From assembly GCA_029204225.1 (NCBI GenBank), contig CM055095.1:58860865-58924864 (forward strand): DNA of 64,000 nt, in the 5' to 3' direction. The translations under genes were made by a program, and so were the position numbers. Source of the stretch: Diphasiastrum complanatum. Lineage: Eukaryota; Streptophyta; Lycopodiopsida; Lycopodiales; Lycopodiaceae. Below, in pieces: positions 1-13,549 of the stretch (the first letter of the stretch is position 1; each line of letters opens with the position of its first letter). Under the pieces are notes generated by a model. It made no database searches and was not told the DNA's origin. It worked only from the letters and a program-made list of their open reading frames with translations.

Positions 1-1675
1 ACGAAGAAGCACTGATAGAGTCATCTCATCGGGCCTCAAGTCCTCATAGTCGTCGTCGTCCACGCAGCAAGATCGCTATTCCTGACTCGCCTTTCGCATC
101 ACGACATCGCACTAGGCATACCTCGTCAGCTGCACTTCCATCCCCTGTTGTTGTTCGCACTGAACTTCCCATTCCCCCAGTCTCTGATGCTTTCCTTGCC
201 TCTACTTCCATTCAAGAATAGTTTGTGACCATTGGGGCTACCATTCCCATCACAGTTGTCCAGGCTACCTCACCCCCACACACCGAAGCCACCTCACCAA
301 ACACACCATTCTTTATGGATATGTTCAATGATTTCGACCCCCTTGGGGCCACCGAAATTTTTGAAATGCCCCAGAGCCCTGCGCCCTTTGAACTCCAATC
401 CCCTGAAAGAGGATTCGGACATATCCATGAATCTACTGTTGGTGTTGAAGATGTCAGCCAACAACCTCACACGGAAGATAGCCCAGCCGCACTTCGGGTC
501 GACAAAGCTGTGAAATCACCGAAACAGTTCGACGCCACAGTGCCTGAGGGATTTGAAGAGGACATTTTTTAAGAAGAAGAACTAGTGGCACCTATTCCAT
601 GCCTACCAAGGATAGTACCATCAGGTCCTCATGTTGTTGCCAACTCAATGACCATCGATTCTGGTGATGCTCTAGGTTTGGTTTCAAGACTTGCGCAATT
701 GATCCAGTCTATGCTGGATAAGAAGAAAGAAATGGAGCACAGAATCTCCGAGATGAGGTCCAAAAACACTCTGATCAGCCAGAAAATTGTCCAATTGAAT
801 CGAGAGTTAAAGATTGCCAAACAACATGAAGACAAGATTGAAGCCGAAAAGAAGCTGGCCCTGCAACAAGCTGATCGCTTGGAAGACTACATCAGCTCCC
901 TGCAAAATGCCCTGACAACCGCACATGATCAAGTGGATAAGGCCGCGTAGATGCAAAGCAACAGGTGCAGTTGCTGAAGGTCCATTATAGATGGCCGAAC
1001 AAGATTACATGCGGCTTCAAGGTGAATTGGATGTGACCACCCTTGAACGTGATGCGTATCTTCAAACACAAATACCAGATCATTCGGTCACATTGACAAA
1101 GATTGTGTTTTTGTTCAAGAAAGTGGAGACATACAAAGTGGCTCTTCAGGGATTTCAAGACCGCTTTGACAAGTTCAAAGGAGCAGCTTCAACCGAGTTG
1201 GCAAAGGCTAAGGAGACCATCACCGCCTATGAAAAGCATCCATTCAAGTGTTGGAAGCCGGACCACAAATACTCGTACCGGTCATGCCGCAATTCTCCCC
1301 TCCACGCCAAGAAGCTGTACCAATGGATACAGGGGTAGATTCGAACATGGACCAGGGAGGAGCTCCAGATATAGCCGAACAACTGCCAATCTTACCGGCA
1401 GTACAAGCAGGTCCATCCTCATCCAGGACCACACCTCTATTCAAAAGGTTCATCAACATCGAGGACCAGATCCAGACCTTCTTAAAGCAACATCCGGATG
1501 AGTCCTTGCGTGGTGGATGGATTCTGAAGTTTAAGACCTCTGAGATAGAGGTCGACAAAGAATTGGATAAAATACCTGCATTGGGAGAGTAGTCGGCATG
1601 GAGAATCACTGTTTTAAATAAATCAATTAGGAGTTATGTCGTCAGCCCTCGCCAATTGCGGGTAGATCCCTATTA
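1..1675 (+). pseudogene. Extra 3' ORF (ORF3) of an Athila/Tat-like Ty3 element, degraded
   Basis: I do not recognise this protein family. The reading starts before the window in frame 3, with an S/R/P-rich segment. It continues through an acidic segment (MDMFNDFDPLG) to a long coiled coil (about 650-1210), and ends after PALGE at 1589. A second copy on the minus strand (39034-37415) aligns along the whole length, so it is real coding sequence of a repeat family. In-frame stops lie at 219, 570, 948 and 1590, with frameshifts near 955 and 1240. At about 1676 the sequence jumps into the middle of an LTR, so the end of the ORF and the start of the LTR are deleted. In the minus copy this ORF lies after the integrase tail and before the PPT and LTR, the env-like position of Athila elements. 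No membrane segment is visible, so I do not call it env. Confidence 0.7.
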
Positions 1676-2199
1676 CAACCCAATGATCGCGTAGTTATTT
1701 GATTGATTAGTTAGAAGTCAATAAAAGGACTTTAGGCCTTTGCGCGACTTTTAATGTCGCAGGGCCTAAATGTCAAGTTAGTGAATGAAGTTGGGTTTCC
1801 CTCCAATTTTGAAGGTTCCCACACTTTTTTAAATTTGAATAAAAAGAGAGGCAAGACTAGAACAACAGGATTCAGAGGCCAGGGTCCTCCTCTCTACTAT
1901 AAGAAGGGACCAACTCGAGCTGTTCCTCATGTTCATTTCCTCATTTCAATTAAGCATATTGGTTCTCTTCAAAAATGGATTGATGAATGTCCTTGCTCTT
2001 CTTCTTTCCTTCTCCATCTCTCATGCTTTCTTTGGATTTTGCTAATTATTGGATCTGAATGTTATTGGAATTGAGTGTTATTATACTTTTTATGAGAGAG
2101 AAAGAGAGAGAGAGAGAGAGAAAGAGTAAGCTATCTTTGTTGTGGATTATAGTGTTAATGGATCTTAGTGTTAATGAGTAGGGTTAATGGATGTAGAGG
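1676..2199 (+). repeat. Athila-like Ty3 LTR fragment (family A)
   Basis: This piece matches the LTRs at 8738, 14741, 27471 (-) and 51310. It has the shared block around AATAAAAGGACTTTAGGCC, a TATA-like site in CTACTATAAGAAGG near 1895, and a short imperfect GA tract at 2090-2127. The LTR start is missing, and its right end breaks into a truncated chromovirus LTR at 2200. Confidence 0.8.
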
Positions 2200-2524
2200 C
2201 CCTATTATTGACATTTAGACCATATTATTGGCCTTGGGCCCTAGGATTCACTATATTGGTTATTTGGTCATATTACTGAGAGTGAAGGCCTTCTTGGAGG
2301 GCGCACTATTTTCCCTCTCAGTTTGGCCCTAGCCACTGGAAGCTTCCTTTTAGGGCTTCCTCTTGGCTATAAGTAGGGATTCTGTGTCATTTGTTACTTG
2401 GCTTATGATATGATCTCCTTCTTTAGTCTCTTTAAGCTTTCTCTCTCCTGCTTTCTAGGGTTAAGTCTTGCTTATGTGATGCTTTCACAGACTAAATCTA
2501 GATCAGTCGTGGCTACGTTCATAA
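2200..2524 (+). repeat. Chromovirus 5' LTR, 5'-truncated
   Basis: It matches 7830-8150 of the 3' LTR with scattered differences. About 110 bp are missing at its left end compared with the 3' copy. A TATA-like TATAAG lies at 2368 in the line GGCTATAAGTAGGG, which also occurs near 8002. Confidence 0.85.
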
Positions 2525-2526
2525 CT

Positions 2527-2538
2527 TGGTATCATAGC
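2527..2538 (+). other. Primer binding site, tRNA-iMet type
   Basis: TGGTATCATAGC follows the 5' LTR. It differs by one base from the usual plant iMet site, TGGTATCAGAGC. Confidence 0.85.
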
Positions 2539-2972
2539 ACTTTTCTGAGCATCTCCATTGAGCAGATTTTTCTCTCACAGGAGGGCGCCCATCTTCAATT
2601 TGGATTTTCACCATTTTTCAGCCTTGTTTTCTCGCTGCCCATACCTTTTGTTATCGCTTCCTTTCCTTGGCTGCTCCCTTTCCAGCCCCATAGTCCATTA
2701 TTGTTCCCATACTTTTACCCACCGTTTACTGAACGTTATCGAGCCCTTAGCATCTTTTTTGGAGGCTGCCCGGTACCTCGACATATCGCCGCTATTTTTC
2801 AGCTCACTTTCGGTTGCGGTTATGAGGTATTTCTTACTTAGTTGTCCTTTCCGTTCATCTTACATCGCGAGTTCTATTGTGTATTTTGTGTTTGTTGTGA
2901 CGACTTATGTCCTCTCCTTCAGTTCGTCCAATTGTTTAGCACATTTCTTTTCTCGCTTACTTTTTCTTCCTC
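2539..2972 (+). other. Chromovirus 5' leader
   Basis: This is the stretch between the PBS and the gag ATG. It has short open frames but nothing recognisable. It is presumably the untranslated and packaging leader. Confidence 0.6.
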
Positions 2973-5900
2973 ATGGCTAGCTCACCCATTACACCTGCGA
3001 GTCATTCCAGACCTTTAGATGAACAGTTTGCTTATATGCGTGACTTTCTTACTCTCCTCAGTAGTCGTTTCGACCAAATGATGACCGGTTTTACCACTCT
3101 ACAGACCGGCTTTGCCACTATGCAGTCACAGATTGATTCCTTACAGCCACATGGACCTGGCAAAGCCCCTGTTCATTCATCATTTGGGTCTCCATTTGGA
3201 CTTCCATCCCCGTCTACTTCCTTTGGCGGTGGGCCTCATTTTCCACCTAACCCACCACCCGGTTTTCCACGTCCTACAGCTCCTGAGTCAGATTTTCCAT
3301 GACATCTAGCTCTTGAGCCACATTTTGCTCGACATTTTCGTGATCGGGTACAGCTTGCCACCTATTTTGGTTCCTCTGACGGGAACTTGTTAGAGAATTG
3401 GTTTGCAAAGCTTGATACTTATTTTCAGATTTACCCTAAGACTGATCCTCAGAAGATCCAGTTAGCCGCCTTACATTTAGATGGACGTGTTGCCACTTGG
3501 TGGCGGGTCTACCGACTTGACCCTGATTGGGACGGTCTCCAGTTATGGCCTACCTTTCGTCGTGATCTTCGTCATGCTATGATTGACCCTCAGTGGCTGA
3601 GCCGCCAGCGTGATATATTCCGTAGTCTTACTCAGACTGGTGATCTTTCTTCCTATATAGATCAGTTTATGGACCTTTCCTACCTCTTTACAGATCTTCA
3701 GCCCACCGAGCTTATTTCTCGCTACATTGTTGGACTTCGTGGTGCTCTATGATACGATGTCTCTTCTTTCCGTCCACCCACACTTGTTGAGGCCATGTCC
3801 CTTGCTAGTACTTTACAATATAAGTACTCTGATCCTGCTCCCTTTCGTTTTTTCCGACCCCGTCCATCTCTTTCACGTCTACCATCTCCGGCCCCATCTG
3901 CCCCATCCACTGTCGTCTCGACCTCTTCTCTTACTTCTCCCGCTCCTCGCCCTCCACCTCCTCGTCCTGCTTTTGTCCGACGTTACACGTCTGCGGAGTT
4001 CGCTGACATTCAACAGAAGCGTCTTTGCTTTCGTTATAAGAGTCCTGACCACATTGCCCGTGATTGCCGCCAGCCTCTGCCTATTTCTACTGCTGTTTTC
4101 TACCATGAGTGCACTACCCCAGATGAGTCCGATATCTACATTCATATATTTGATGAGCCTGATCTATCTCCTGAGCCTTCTACTGATTTACTTCCTGCTA
4201 CTTGCCATGCTCATCTTGTTTATGCTACCTGGACAGGGTGCCCCGGTCCTCGCTCCATTCGGCTACGTGTGCGCATTACTGGTCGTGAGTATATTGCTTT
4301 AGTTGATACCAGCAGCACTCATTCCTTTCTCAACCGGATACGCGCTTCACCTATTCCTGCTCCACAGCCTCTCACAGTCGAGGTTGCTAGTTCTCACTCA
4401 TTTCCTAGTTCTCAGATGTTTCAGGGATTATCTTACCGCATTGGTGATTTTTCTGGATAGGCAGATCTTTATATCATTTCTCTGGAGCGCTATGACCTTA
4501 TCCTTGGTGCTGATTGGTTTGCTTCATTGGGAGCGGTTACTTTGGACCTGGCTCAGCAGACATTGACATTTGTTCATGATGCAGTGACCCACTCACTTGC
4601 TGGTATTGATTCTCAGGCAGATTTCCAGCTGATCAACGGGAAGCAGTTTATCCGCAGCCTACCTAAGGCTCATTGTACAGCTTTATTATGTGTTCAGCGT
4701 GCTGCCGCAGATTCTCCAGTGACTACCTCTCCTCCAGCAGCTGTTCCTTAGGTGATCTCTGACTTAATACATCAGTATGCATTTGTCTTTTCAGAACCTA
4801 CGACGCTACCACCATTACGTGATGTGAACCACCATATTGATTTGTGTCTTGGTTCTGCTCCTCCCTCCTGGCCTCCTTACCGTATGTCTAAGTCTGAACG
4901 TGATGAGGTTGAGCTTCAGATTACTGCTTTACTAGATCAGGGCCTTATTGTTCCTAGTCACAGTCCTTTTGGTGCCCCTGTTCTCCTTGTCAGTAAGAAA
5001 GATGGTTCCAAACGCCTCTGCATTGATTATCGTGCCCTCAATAAGTTGACCATCCGTAACCAGTATCCTATTCCTCACATGGATGATCTCTTTGACCAGT
5101 TAGGCACCTCTCATCTTTTCTCTAAGATAGACTTATGTTCCGGCTATCACCAGATTAGGATGCATCCTTCGGACGAACACAAGACTGCGTTTCGTACCCA
5201 TCTTGGTTTGTATGAGTTTCGCGTTCTTCCTTTTGGTGTTACTAATGGTCCACCTACGTTCCAGAATGTGATGAATAACATCACGCGTCCTCTCCTTGGT
5301 CGTTGTGTTTTAGTTTATTTTGATGATATTCTTGTTTTTAGTAAGACTCTTGATGAGCATGTGTTACATCTTTCATCTGGTTTTCAATTGCTTGTTCATC
5401 ACCAGTTGTTTGCTAAACTTTCTAAGTGTTCATTTGTTGTTGTTGAGATTGAGTTTTTAAGATTTCTCATTTGTGATGGTCGTATTCGTTTGGACCCTCA
5501 TAAGGTTCGGGCAATCGCTGATTAGCCTGTTCCCACAGATGTCCACCATGTTTGTATGTTTCTTGGTCTCGCTACTCACCTTCGTCGTCCTGTTCCTCAC
5601 TTTGCCACTGTGGCTGCCCCTCTTCATGCCCTTTTGAAGAAGTCTAGTGCTTTTGTTTGGACTTCTGATTGTCAGTTCACCTTTGACACTCTTCGTCGTG
5701 CTATTGTGGAGGCCTCTGTCATGTGTTTACCACAGTTTGATCATAAATTTATTGTTGAGATCGATGCTAGTAATGTTGGTTTGGGTGCTTTGCTTCGTCA
5801 GTCTCAGTGTATTATTGCTTATGAGTCGCGTCGTTTATGCTCTTATGAGCAACGTTATTCTGTCCATGAGAAAGAGCTTCTTGCCATTATCTATGCTCTT

Positions 5901-7666
5901 AAGAAGTGGTGCCATTACCTGTATCGTGTTCCTTTTGATATCGTTACTGATCATCAGTCCTTACGTTATCTCTTCTCCCAGCGTGATCTTAGTGATCGTC
6001 AGTTTCGTTGGTTGCAGTTTTTACAATCTTTTGATTTTTCTATTTTGTATCGTCCTGGTCGTGCTAACACTACTACTGACGCATTGTCTAGACTTCCTGC
6101 TTTATTGAATACCCTTGTTGCCACGATCCCTTCCTCGTTTGATGATCTTCCATCTGCTTATCTTACATGTTCTGATTTTCGTGATGTTTATAGTTTTGCT
6201 CCACCTATGTCGTCTTCACCTCATTAGGCTTATTCCATTGTTGACCACCGTCTTTATCATTATGGTTCTCTTTGTATTCCTAGTTCTTTGGGTATCCATT
6301 CTCAATTATTGTCGGATGCTCATTCATCCCCAGTTGGGGGTCATTATGGTTTTCAGAAGTCTTATGCTCATCTTAAGGATCATTTCTATTGGCCATCCCT
6401 TAGGAAAGAGCTTGTTGTACTTAATCGTACCTGTCCTTTCTGCTTACGTAATAAGTACTCCCGTGCTAAGTCTGCTGGTTTGCTTCAGAGTTGGCCTATT
6501 CCTCACCGCCAGTGGACTATATTTCTATGGACTTCATCATTGGCCTTCCCCGCACCCGTCGTGGTCACGATTCATGTATGGTGGTAGTTGACAAGTTCTC
6601 AAAACAGGCACATTTCATACCCGTCCGCAGTACTATCACAGTAGAGCAGTGTGCACGCTTGTTCCTTTCAGAGATATTTCGCCTACATGGGTTTCCTCAT
6701 ACTATCCTTTCTGATCGGGATAGTAAGTTTACATCATTGTTCTAGACAGAGCTTATGCGTATATTGGATGTACAACTTTTTATGGGGTCTGCTTATCATT
6801 CTACTTCTGATGGGCAGTCTGAGGTCCTTAATAGGATCCTTGAGGATTATTTGCGCCATTTTGTTACTCCTTCAGGGAAGGATTGGGATCAGCACTTATG
6901 TTTGGTAGATTATAACTATAACAGCTCTGTTAGTACCAGCACCGGCGTTGCACCATTTTTATTATCTCATGGTTATGCACCTCTTTTACCTGGTATTTCT
7001 CTTCCTCCCGAGGATACACCTGTGACACTGTCTTCATTTCTATCAGGTGCTCGCGAGCTTATTCTCTAGGCCAATTCCCATTTGCAGCAGGTCCGCCAGC
7101 GTTATCAGGCTTCAGTTGATCGTCATCGACGTCATGTTGAGTTTCATGTTGGTGATATGGTATATCTACGCCTATGGTTTGCACGTCATCATTTTATTCA
7201 GGGCCATGCTTCTACTGAGAAGCTTGCACCACGTTATTATGGGCCTTATTGTATATTGGAGGTTCTTAGTCCAGTTACATATCATCTTCAGCTTCGTGCT
7301 TCCACACGTGTCTGTGATATATTCCATGTCAGTTTATTACGTGCTGCTATTGAGGATGATGCTCCTCGTGATGCTGAGTCTCCTACTGCACCGAATCTCT
7401 TTTCTTTATTACCTACTGCTATCCTTCATGTGCGTTTGCATCATAGTCGACGCCGCCGGCAGATTCAATTCCTAGTCCAGTGGGATGGTCGTCCTGTTGA
7501 GGAGGCCACATGGGAGCCTATTGACGTCTTTTATCATACACCGTCACTTGCGAATCAGGCTCGTGCTCTTGTCGCACTTGTTGATTCCTCTACATCAGCT
7601 GTTGCTCCAGTTGTTACTACACCAGATGTTGTTCCAGTTGATCCTCCAAGGCTTGCTGTTACTTGA
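2973..7666 (+). pseudogene. Chromovirus Gag-Pol polyprotein (inactive)
   Basis: A single frame runs from ATG 2973. Gag spans about 3387-3790. A zinc knuckle near 4028 reads CFRYKSPDHIARDC, with the second Cys replaced by Tyr. Protease has DTSSTHSF near 4308, where family members have DSG or DTG. RT carries YFDD at about 5318, followed by RNase H (5556-6100). Integrase has an HHCC zinc region (6318-6445) and core acidic residues in [17 protein letters not shown] and SDGQSEVLNR. A chromodomain lies near 7416-7535 with FLVQWDGRPVEEATWEP. In-frame stops are at 3300, 3750, 4458, 4749, 5523, 6225, 6743 and 7067: two TGA and six TAG. One base is missing near 6513, which shifts frame 3 to frame 2. 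Otherwise the polyprotein is full length. The chromodomain is expected to steer insertion to heterochromatin. Confidence 0.92.
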
Positions 7667-7704
7667 TCCAGTCCTTTATGGCAGTTGAGTCTTATTTTTG
7701 TGTC

Positions 7705-7712
7705 GGGGAGAG
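7705..7712 (+). other. Chromovirus polypurine tract
   Basis: GGGGAGAG lies just before the TG that opens the 3' LTR at 7714. This is the usual plus-strand priming site. Confidence 0.75.
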
Positions 7713-7713
7713 C

Positions 7714-8149
7714 TGTGGACTCGGCTCATTACATTTGCCATGTCCATTTACATTTACTTTACTTTATGCATAAGTAGGCTTTAGGCCCTTTTTTATTCAT
7801 TATTTGACATTTAGACTATATGGTTGGCCTTGGGCCCTATTATTGACATTTAGACCATATTATTGGCCTTGGGCCCTAGGATTCACTATATTGGTTATTT
7901 GGTCATATTACTGAGAGTGAAGGCCTTCTTGGAGGGCGCACTATTTTCCCTCTCAATTTGGCCCTAGCCACTGAAAGCTTCCTTTTAGGGCTTCCTCTTG
8001 GCTATAAGTAGGGATTCTGTGTCATTTGTTACTTGGCTTATGATATGATCTCCTTCTTTAGTCTCTTTCTCTCCTGCTTTCTAGGGTTAAGTCTTGCTTA
8101 TGTGATGCTTTCATAGACTAGATCTAGATCAGCCGTGGCTACGTTCGTA

Positions 8150-8152
<3 letters not shown>
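7714..8152 (+). repeat. Chromovirus 3' LTR
   Basis: It starts TGTGGACTCGG after the PPT and ends where the GA tract begins. A roughly 38-bp segment containing GACATTTAGAC and TTGGCCTTGGGCCCT is repeated in tandem near 7805-7875. A TATA-like TATAAG lies near 8002. Confidence 0.85.
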
Positions 8153-8234
<82 letters not shown>

Positions 8235-8456
8235 CAAACATCTATCTCATGTGGATCGTAGGGTTAATGGATGTAGTATTAATGCTTAGGATTAATGGAT
8301 GTTAGAGTTAGATGTGGATATTCCATACATACTGAATTCTAAGATATGTTATCGCTCTCATGGGATCGAACCAAGCCTGACAACTAACTTCATCTCCTTG
8401 ATGCTTGAGTACTTGGATCTTGGGCTGAGGATAGGCTAGGAAATAAACCCACTGCA
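8153..8456 (+). repeat. Family A LTR 3' part, opening with a (GA)n tract
   Basis: The GA tract at 8153-8233 is followed by the shared GTGGATCGTAGGGTTAATGG block, then by ATCGCTCTCATGGGATCGAA. It ends in ACTGCA, like other family A LTR ends (CCCACTACA). The left part of this LTR is absent because the chromovirus LTR abuts the GA tract. Confidence 0.8.
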
Positions 8457-8737
8457 CGGGCATTCAATCCGCATGTTTGTATTATCAAGCATCGATGATC
8501 AGTGGATCATGGGAAAGCAAATTTGTTAACTCGATGACTTCAAAGTGGATAACAGAGGCACATAAATGTTTTCTAGCACATGACCTACATCAAAACAAGG
8601 CGTGTTGGAATTTATGGAATTTATGGAGAAAGTGACCTTTCACTTAATCAAGATCCGCAGTGAAGCCAATCCAAGTCCAAATTAAAGCAATTTTTGCGAG
8701 GTGTCGTGGGACTGCCACCAATTTTGGTGGGGGCTAC
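8457..8737 (+). mobile_element. Athila-like internal remnant with PPT
   Basis: This is about 280 bp of internal 3' sequence between two family A LTR pieces. It ends in the PPT GGTGGGGG (8726-8733). The last 60 bp match the (-) copy at 28333-28400. PBS, gag and pol are all missing, so this is a large internal deletion derivative. Confidence 0.75.
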
Positions 8738-9411
<674 letters not shown>

Positions 9412-11165
9412 ACAAAAACTCATCACGTTCGACTTTAGACATACGATATGGTGCACCAAGGATCGGGTTGACATCACTAATGGTGGCAAAGACGTAGGTT
9501 TTGAAAAGACAATAGAATATCTATGCAATAAGTCAGAAATCACGTGAGGAAGAGGACCCACATATGGTAAAAAAGAAGTAGCAACTGATGTACTCTGAAT
9601 GGAAAGAAGAGTTGCACCCTGAGCCTTTGGCAAGCTACGCATAAACTGCTTCTTGATAACCAACTGATAGTCACCCTAAGAATCAATACCATTAAGTGAA
9701 TGATGTTGACTAGCATGAGTAAAGGAAAGTGTCTGCTAAAAGAGCTCCACAACAACAATACTAAGTGAAGAGAACCAGTTTGCACCACAAATAATGTCAT
9801 AATGCTCTAAAGGAATGATGTAAAAATCTTCATGACTAGAAAAGTCAACAATGCGATAATCCAAGCCCTGAAACATTTGAGAACTGAGAAAAGAATGGGA
9901 GCTAGCAACCTCAACACTGAGAGGTTGGGAGGCAAGAATAGGTGTAGCATGAACCATGGTGAAAATGTAACTGCTAATAAATGAATGTGTACTGGCTGTA
10001 TCCATTAAAGCAATATACTCTCATCCCAAGATGCGGACATGTAACCGAATAGAGTGAAGACTAGGACACCCAACCCAAGTAGCATAAGCAAACTGCGCAT
10101 GGCAAGTGGCAAGAGCAGGATCAGCAGGAAGCAGGTCAGCCGGCACATCAACAAGAGGTGGGTCATGAGTATCAAGAATCTAGATATAAATATCAGAATC
10201 ATCAAGAGTAATGGCCTCTTGATAAAAAGTAGCTATAGTAGGGCTAGGTTTCTGATGACAGAGTCATGGGCCATATGGTTTGGGCTCTTACAACGCTAAC
10301 AAAGATGCTTCTATTGAATCTCAACAAACTCTGTAGCTGAATAGCGACGGACAAAGGCGGAGCGGAGTGCAGGAGGCCGAGTAGGAGGTAGTAGAAGAAG
10401 CCAAGGTAGGAGAGGCAACTGAAATGGTAGGCATCCCTAAACGAGGACGGAAAAAATGAGAAGAAGTGGATAACTCAGGGTACTTATGTTGCAAGGTGGT
10501 AGCCAGGAAAATAGCATTAGAGAGAGTAGGAGGTCGGAAGGATGATACATCATATCGTGAAGAACCTCTAAGACCAGCAATAAAACATGAAATAAGCTCA
10601 GTATGTTGGAGATCACCAAAAAGATAAGAAAGCTCAGTAAACTGGTCAATATAAGTAGTCAACTCACTAGTATGGGTAATGTTGTGAAACAGATCATGTT
10701 GGCAAACTAGCCATTGGGAGTCAATCATAGCCATAATGAAGGTCATGATGAAAGGTAAGCCATATATGCAACCCCTCGCAAGTAGGCTCAGAACGATAAA
10801 CATGCCACCAAGTCTGAGCTCGACCATCTAGATGTACTGCAACCAACTAGACCTTCTAGATTTCAGTCTTGGGATACATAAGAAAATAAGTCTCTAATTT
10901 AGAGAACCAATTCTCAAAAATATTCTCATCAAATGAACCAGAGTAAGTGGTAAGCTGGATGTGATCACAGAAATCACGAGCAAAATGTGGTTCATGACTT
11001 CTAAGAAAAGTAGGGGAGGAAAAACCTGGTAGTACTGAAGAAATCCAGGTGATGGTGCCGGAGAACCACAAGGAGAGCCAAAAAGACTACCACCATATGA
11101 AGATTGACCAAACGTACTACCAAAAGCACGTCTTGAAAATGAAGAGGGAAAGGTAGTAGTCGGAC
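9412..11165 (-). pseudogene. Chromovirus gag-protease-RT-start fragment
   Basis: Read on the minus strand, it aligns to 3200-4900 of the chromovirus. Gag has EPHFARDF (near 10970) and YDVSSFRPPT (near 10550). A ruined zinc knuckle lies near 10300. Protease has DTASTHSF near 10000. The segment PLPHVISDLL lies near 9550. The fragment stops at the first RT residues at 9412. Frames change several times, so this is dead. It belongs to the same family as 2200-8152 but is more diverged. Confidence 0.85.
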
Positions 11166-11179
11166 TCTACCTCCAGATG

Positions 11180-12030
11180 AGATCAATTTACTACATTTTC
11201 TGCAACAATCTTGTCACTAGCTTGGACACTAACAAGTCTTCATCAAAGCAAACTTGTGAGACTTGTATTCTTGACAAACATGCTAGGTCAAGATTTCTTG
11301 AAGGTTAAGCTCACAAAGCTATTGGCATTCTAGATTTGATTCATTGTGATCTCTATGGTCGATGCATAGCCCATCATGTGAAGGAGCAATGCATTTTATT
11401 GAATTTATCGACGACTTTTTTAGATGCATAAAAAAAACAAATTAGATGCATATTCATTGTGATCTCTATGGGCGATGCAAAGCCCATCATGTGAAGGAGC
11501 AATGTATATTACTGAATTTATTGACAACTTTTCTAGATGCACTATTGTTATATTCATAAAAAACAAATTAGATACATATTATTCATTCAATAGTTCAAAT
11601 GTCTATTTGAAACTCAGATGAAGGCTCTACAAATAGATAGAGGGAGAGAATTTATCTCTAATGCATGAATGCTTTTCTAAGCGATAATGAAATTCAGAGA
11701 AAACAACCCATCTTCAGCTTTACAAGTTGCTGTTTTTTCATCTATTGATTGGGTGATTGAAAGGTGCCACACTCCATATGACTTATCACAAAGAGGTCTT
11801 CACAAATCTTGTGAAAGTGCATGATGGGAAGCAAAGTTCAAGGTGTTGATAACACCTCTTATCCTATCAAAGGTATTGGAGTGATCCCCATATCTTACCC
11901 AATGGTGAGGAGAAGTACATTCGTAATGTACTTTATGTTCCAAAAATAAAAAAGAATCTCATTTCGGTCTCTACAATTATGAACCAAGGATTGGTTGTAG
12001 AATTCAAAGAAGACAAATGTCTTATCAAAG
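11180..12030 (+). pseudogene. Scrambled copia fragments: integrase piece then protease piece
   Basis: Positions about 11240-11790 encode a degraded copia integrase segment (CETCILDKHARSRF, then LDLIHCDL and EFIDDFFRC in shifted frames). A roughly 110-bp part is duplicated in tandem. Positions 11820-12030 encode the segment just after the copia protease site (YPIKGIGVIPISYPNGEE, RNVLYVPKIKKNL). In an intact copia the protease comes before integrase, so the order here shows a rearrangement. Confidence 0.75.

Positions 12031-13549
<1,519 letters not shown>

Larger units (their letters stand above)
2200..8152 (+). mobile_element. Near-complete Ty3 chromovirus
   Basis: The element has a truncated 5' LTR (2200-2524), a tRNA-iMet-type PBS (2527-2538), a leader, one gag-pol reading frame (2973-7666), a purine-rich PPT (7705-7712) and a 3' LTR (7714-8152). 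Domain order is gag, zinc knuckle, protease, RT, RNase H, integrase, chromodomain. Both flanks are family A LTR sequence. The right flank starts again at the GA tract, however, so this is not a clean insertion with a visible target duplication. It cannot be autonomous because of stops, a frameshift and lost active-site residues. Confidence 0.9.

Noticed and set aside
2398-2980. Hydrophobic frames of 140-147 codons in the chromovirus LTR/leader
   Set aside because: They overlap the LTR, PBS and leader in two frames. Their composition reflects T-rich non-coding DNA.
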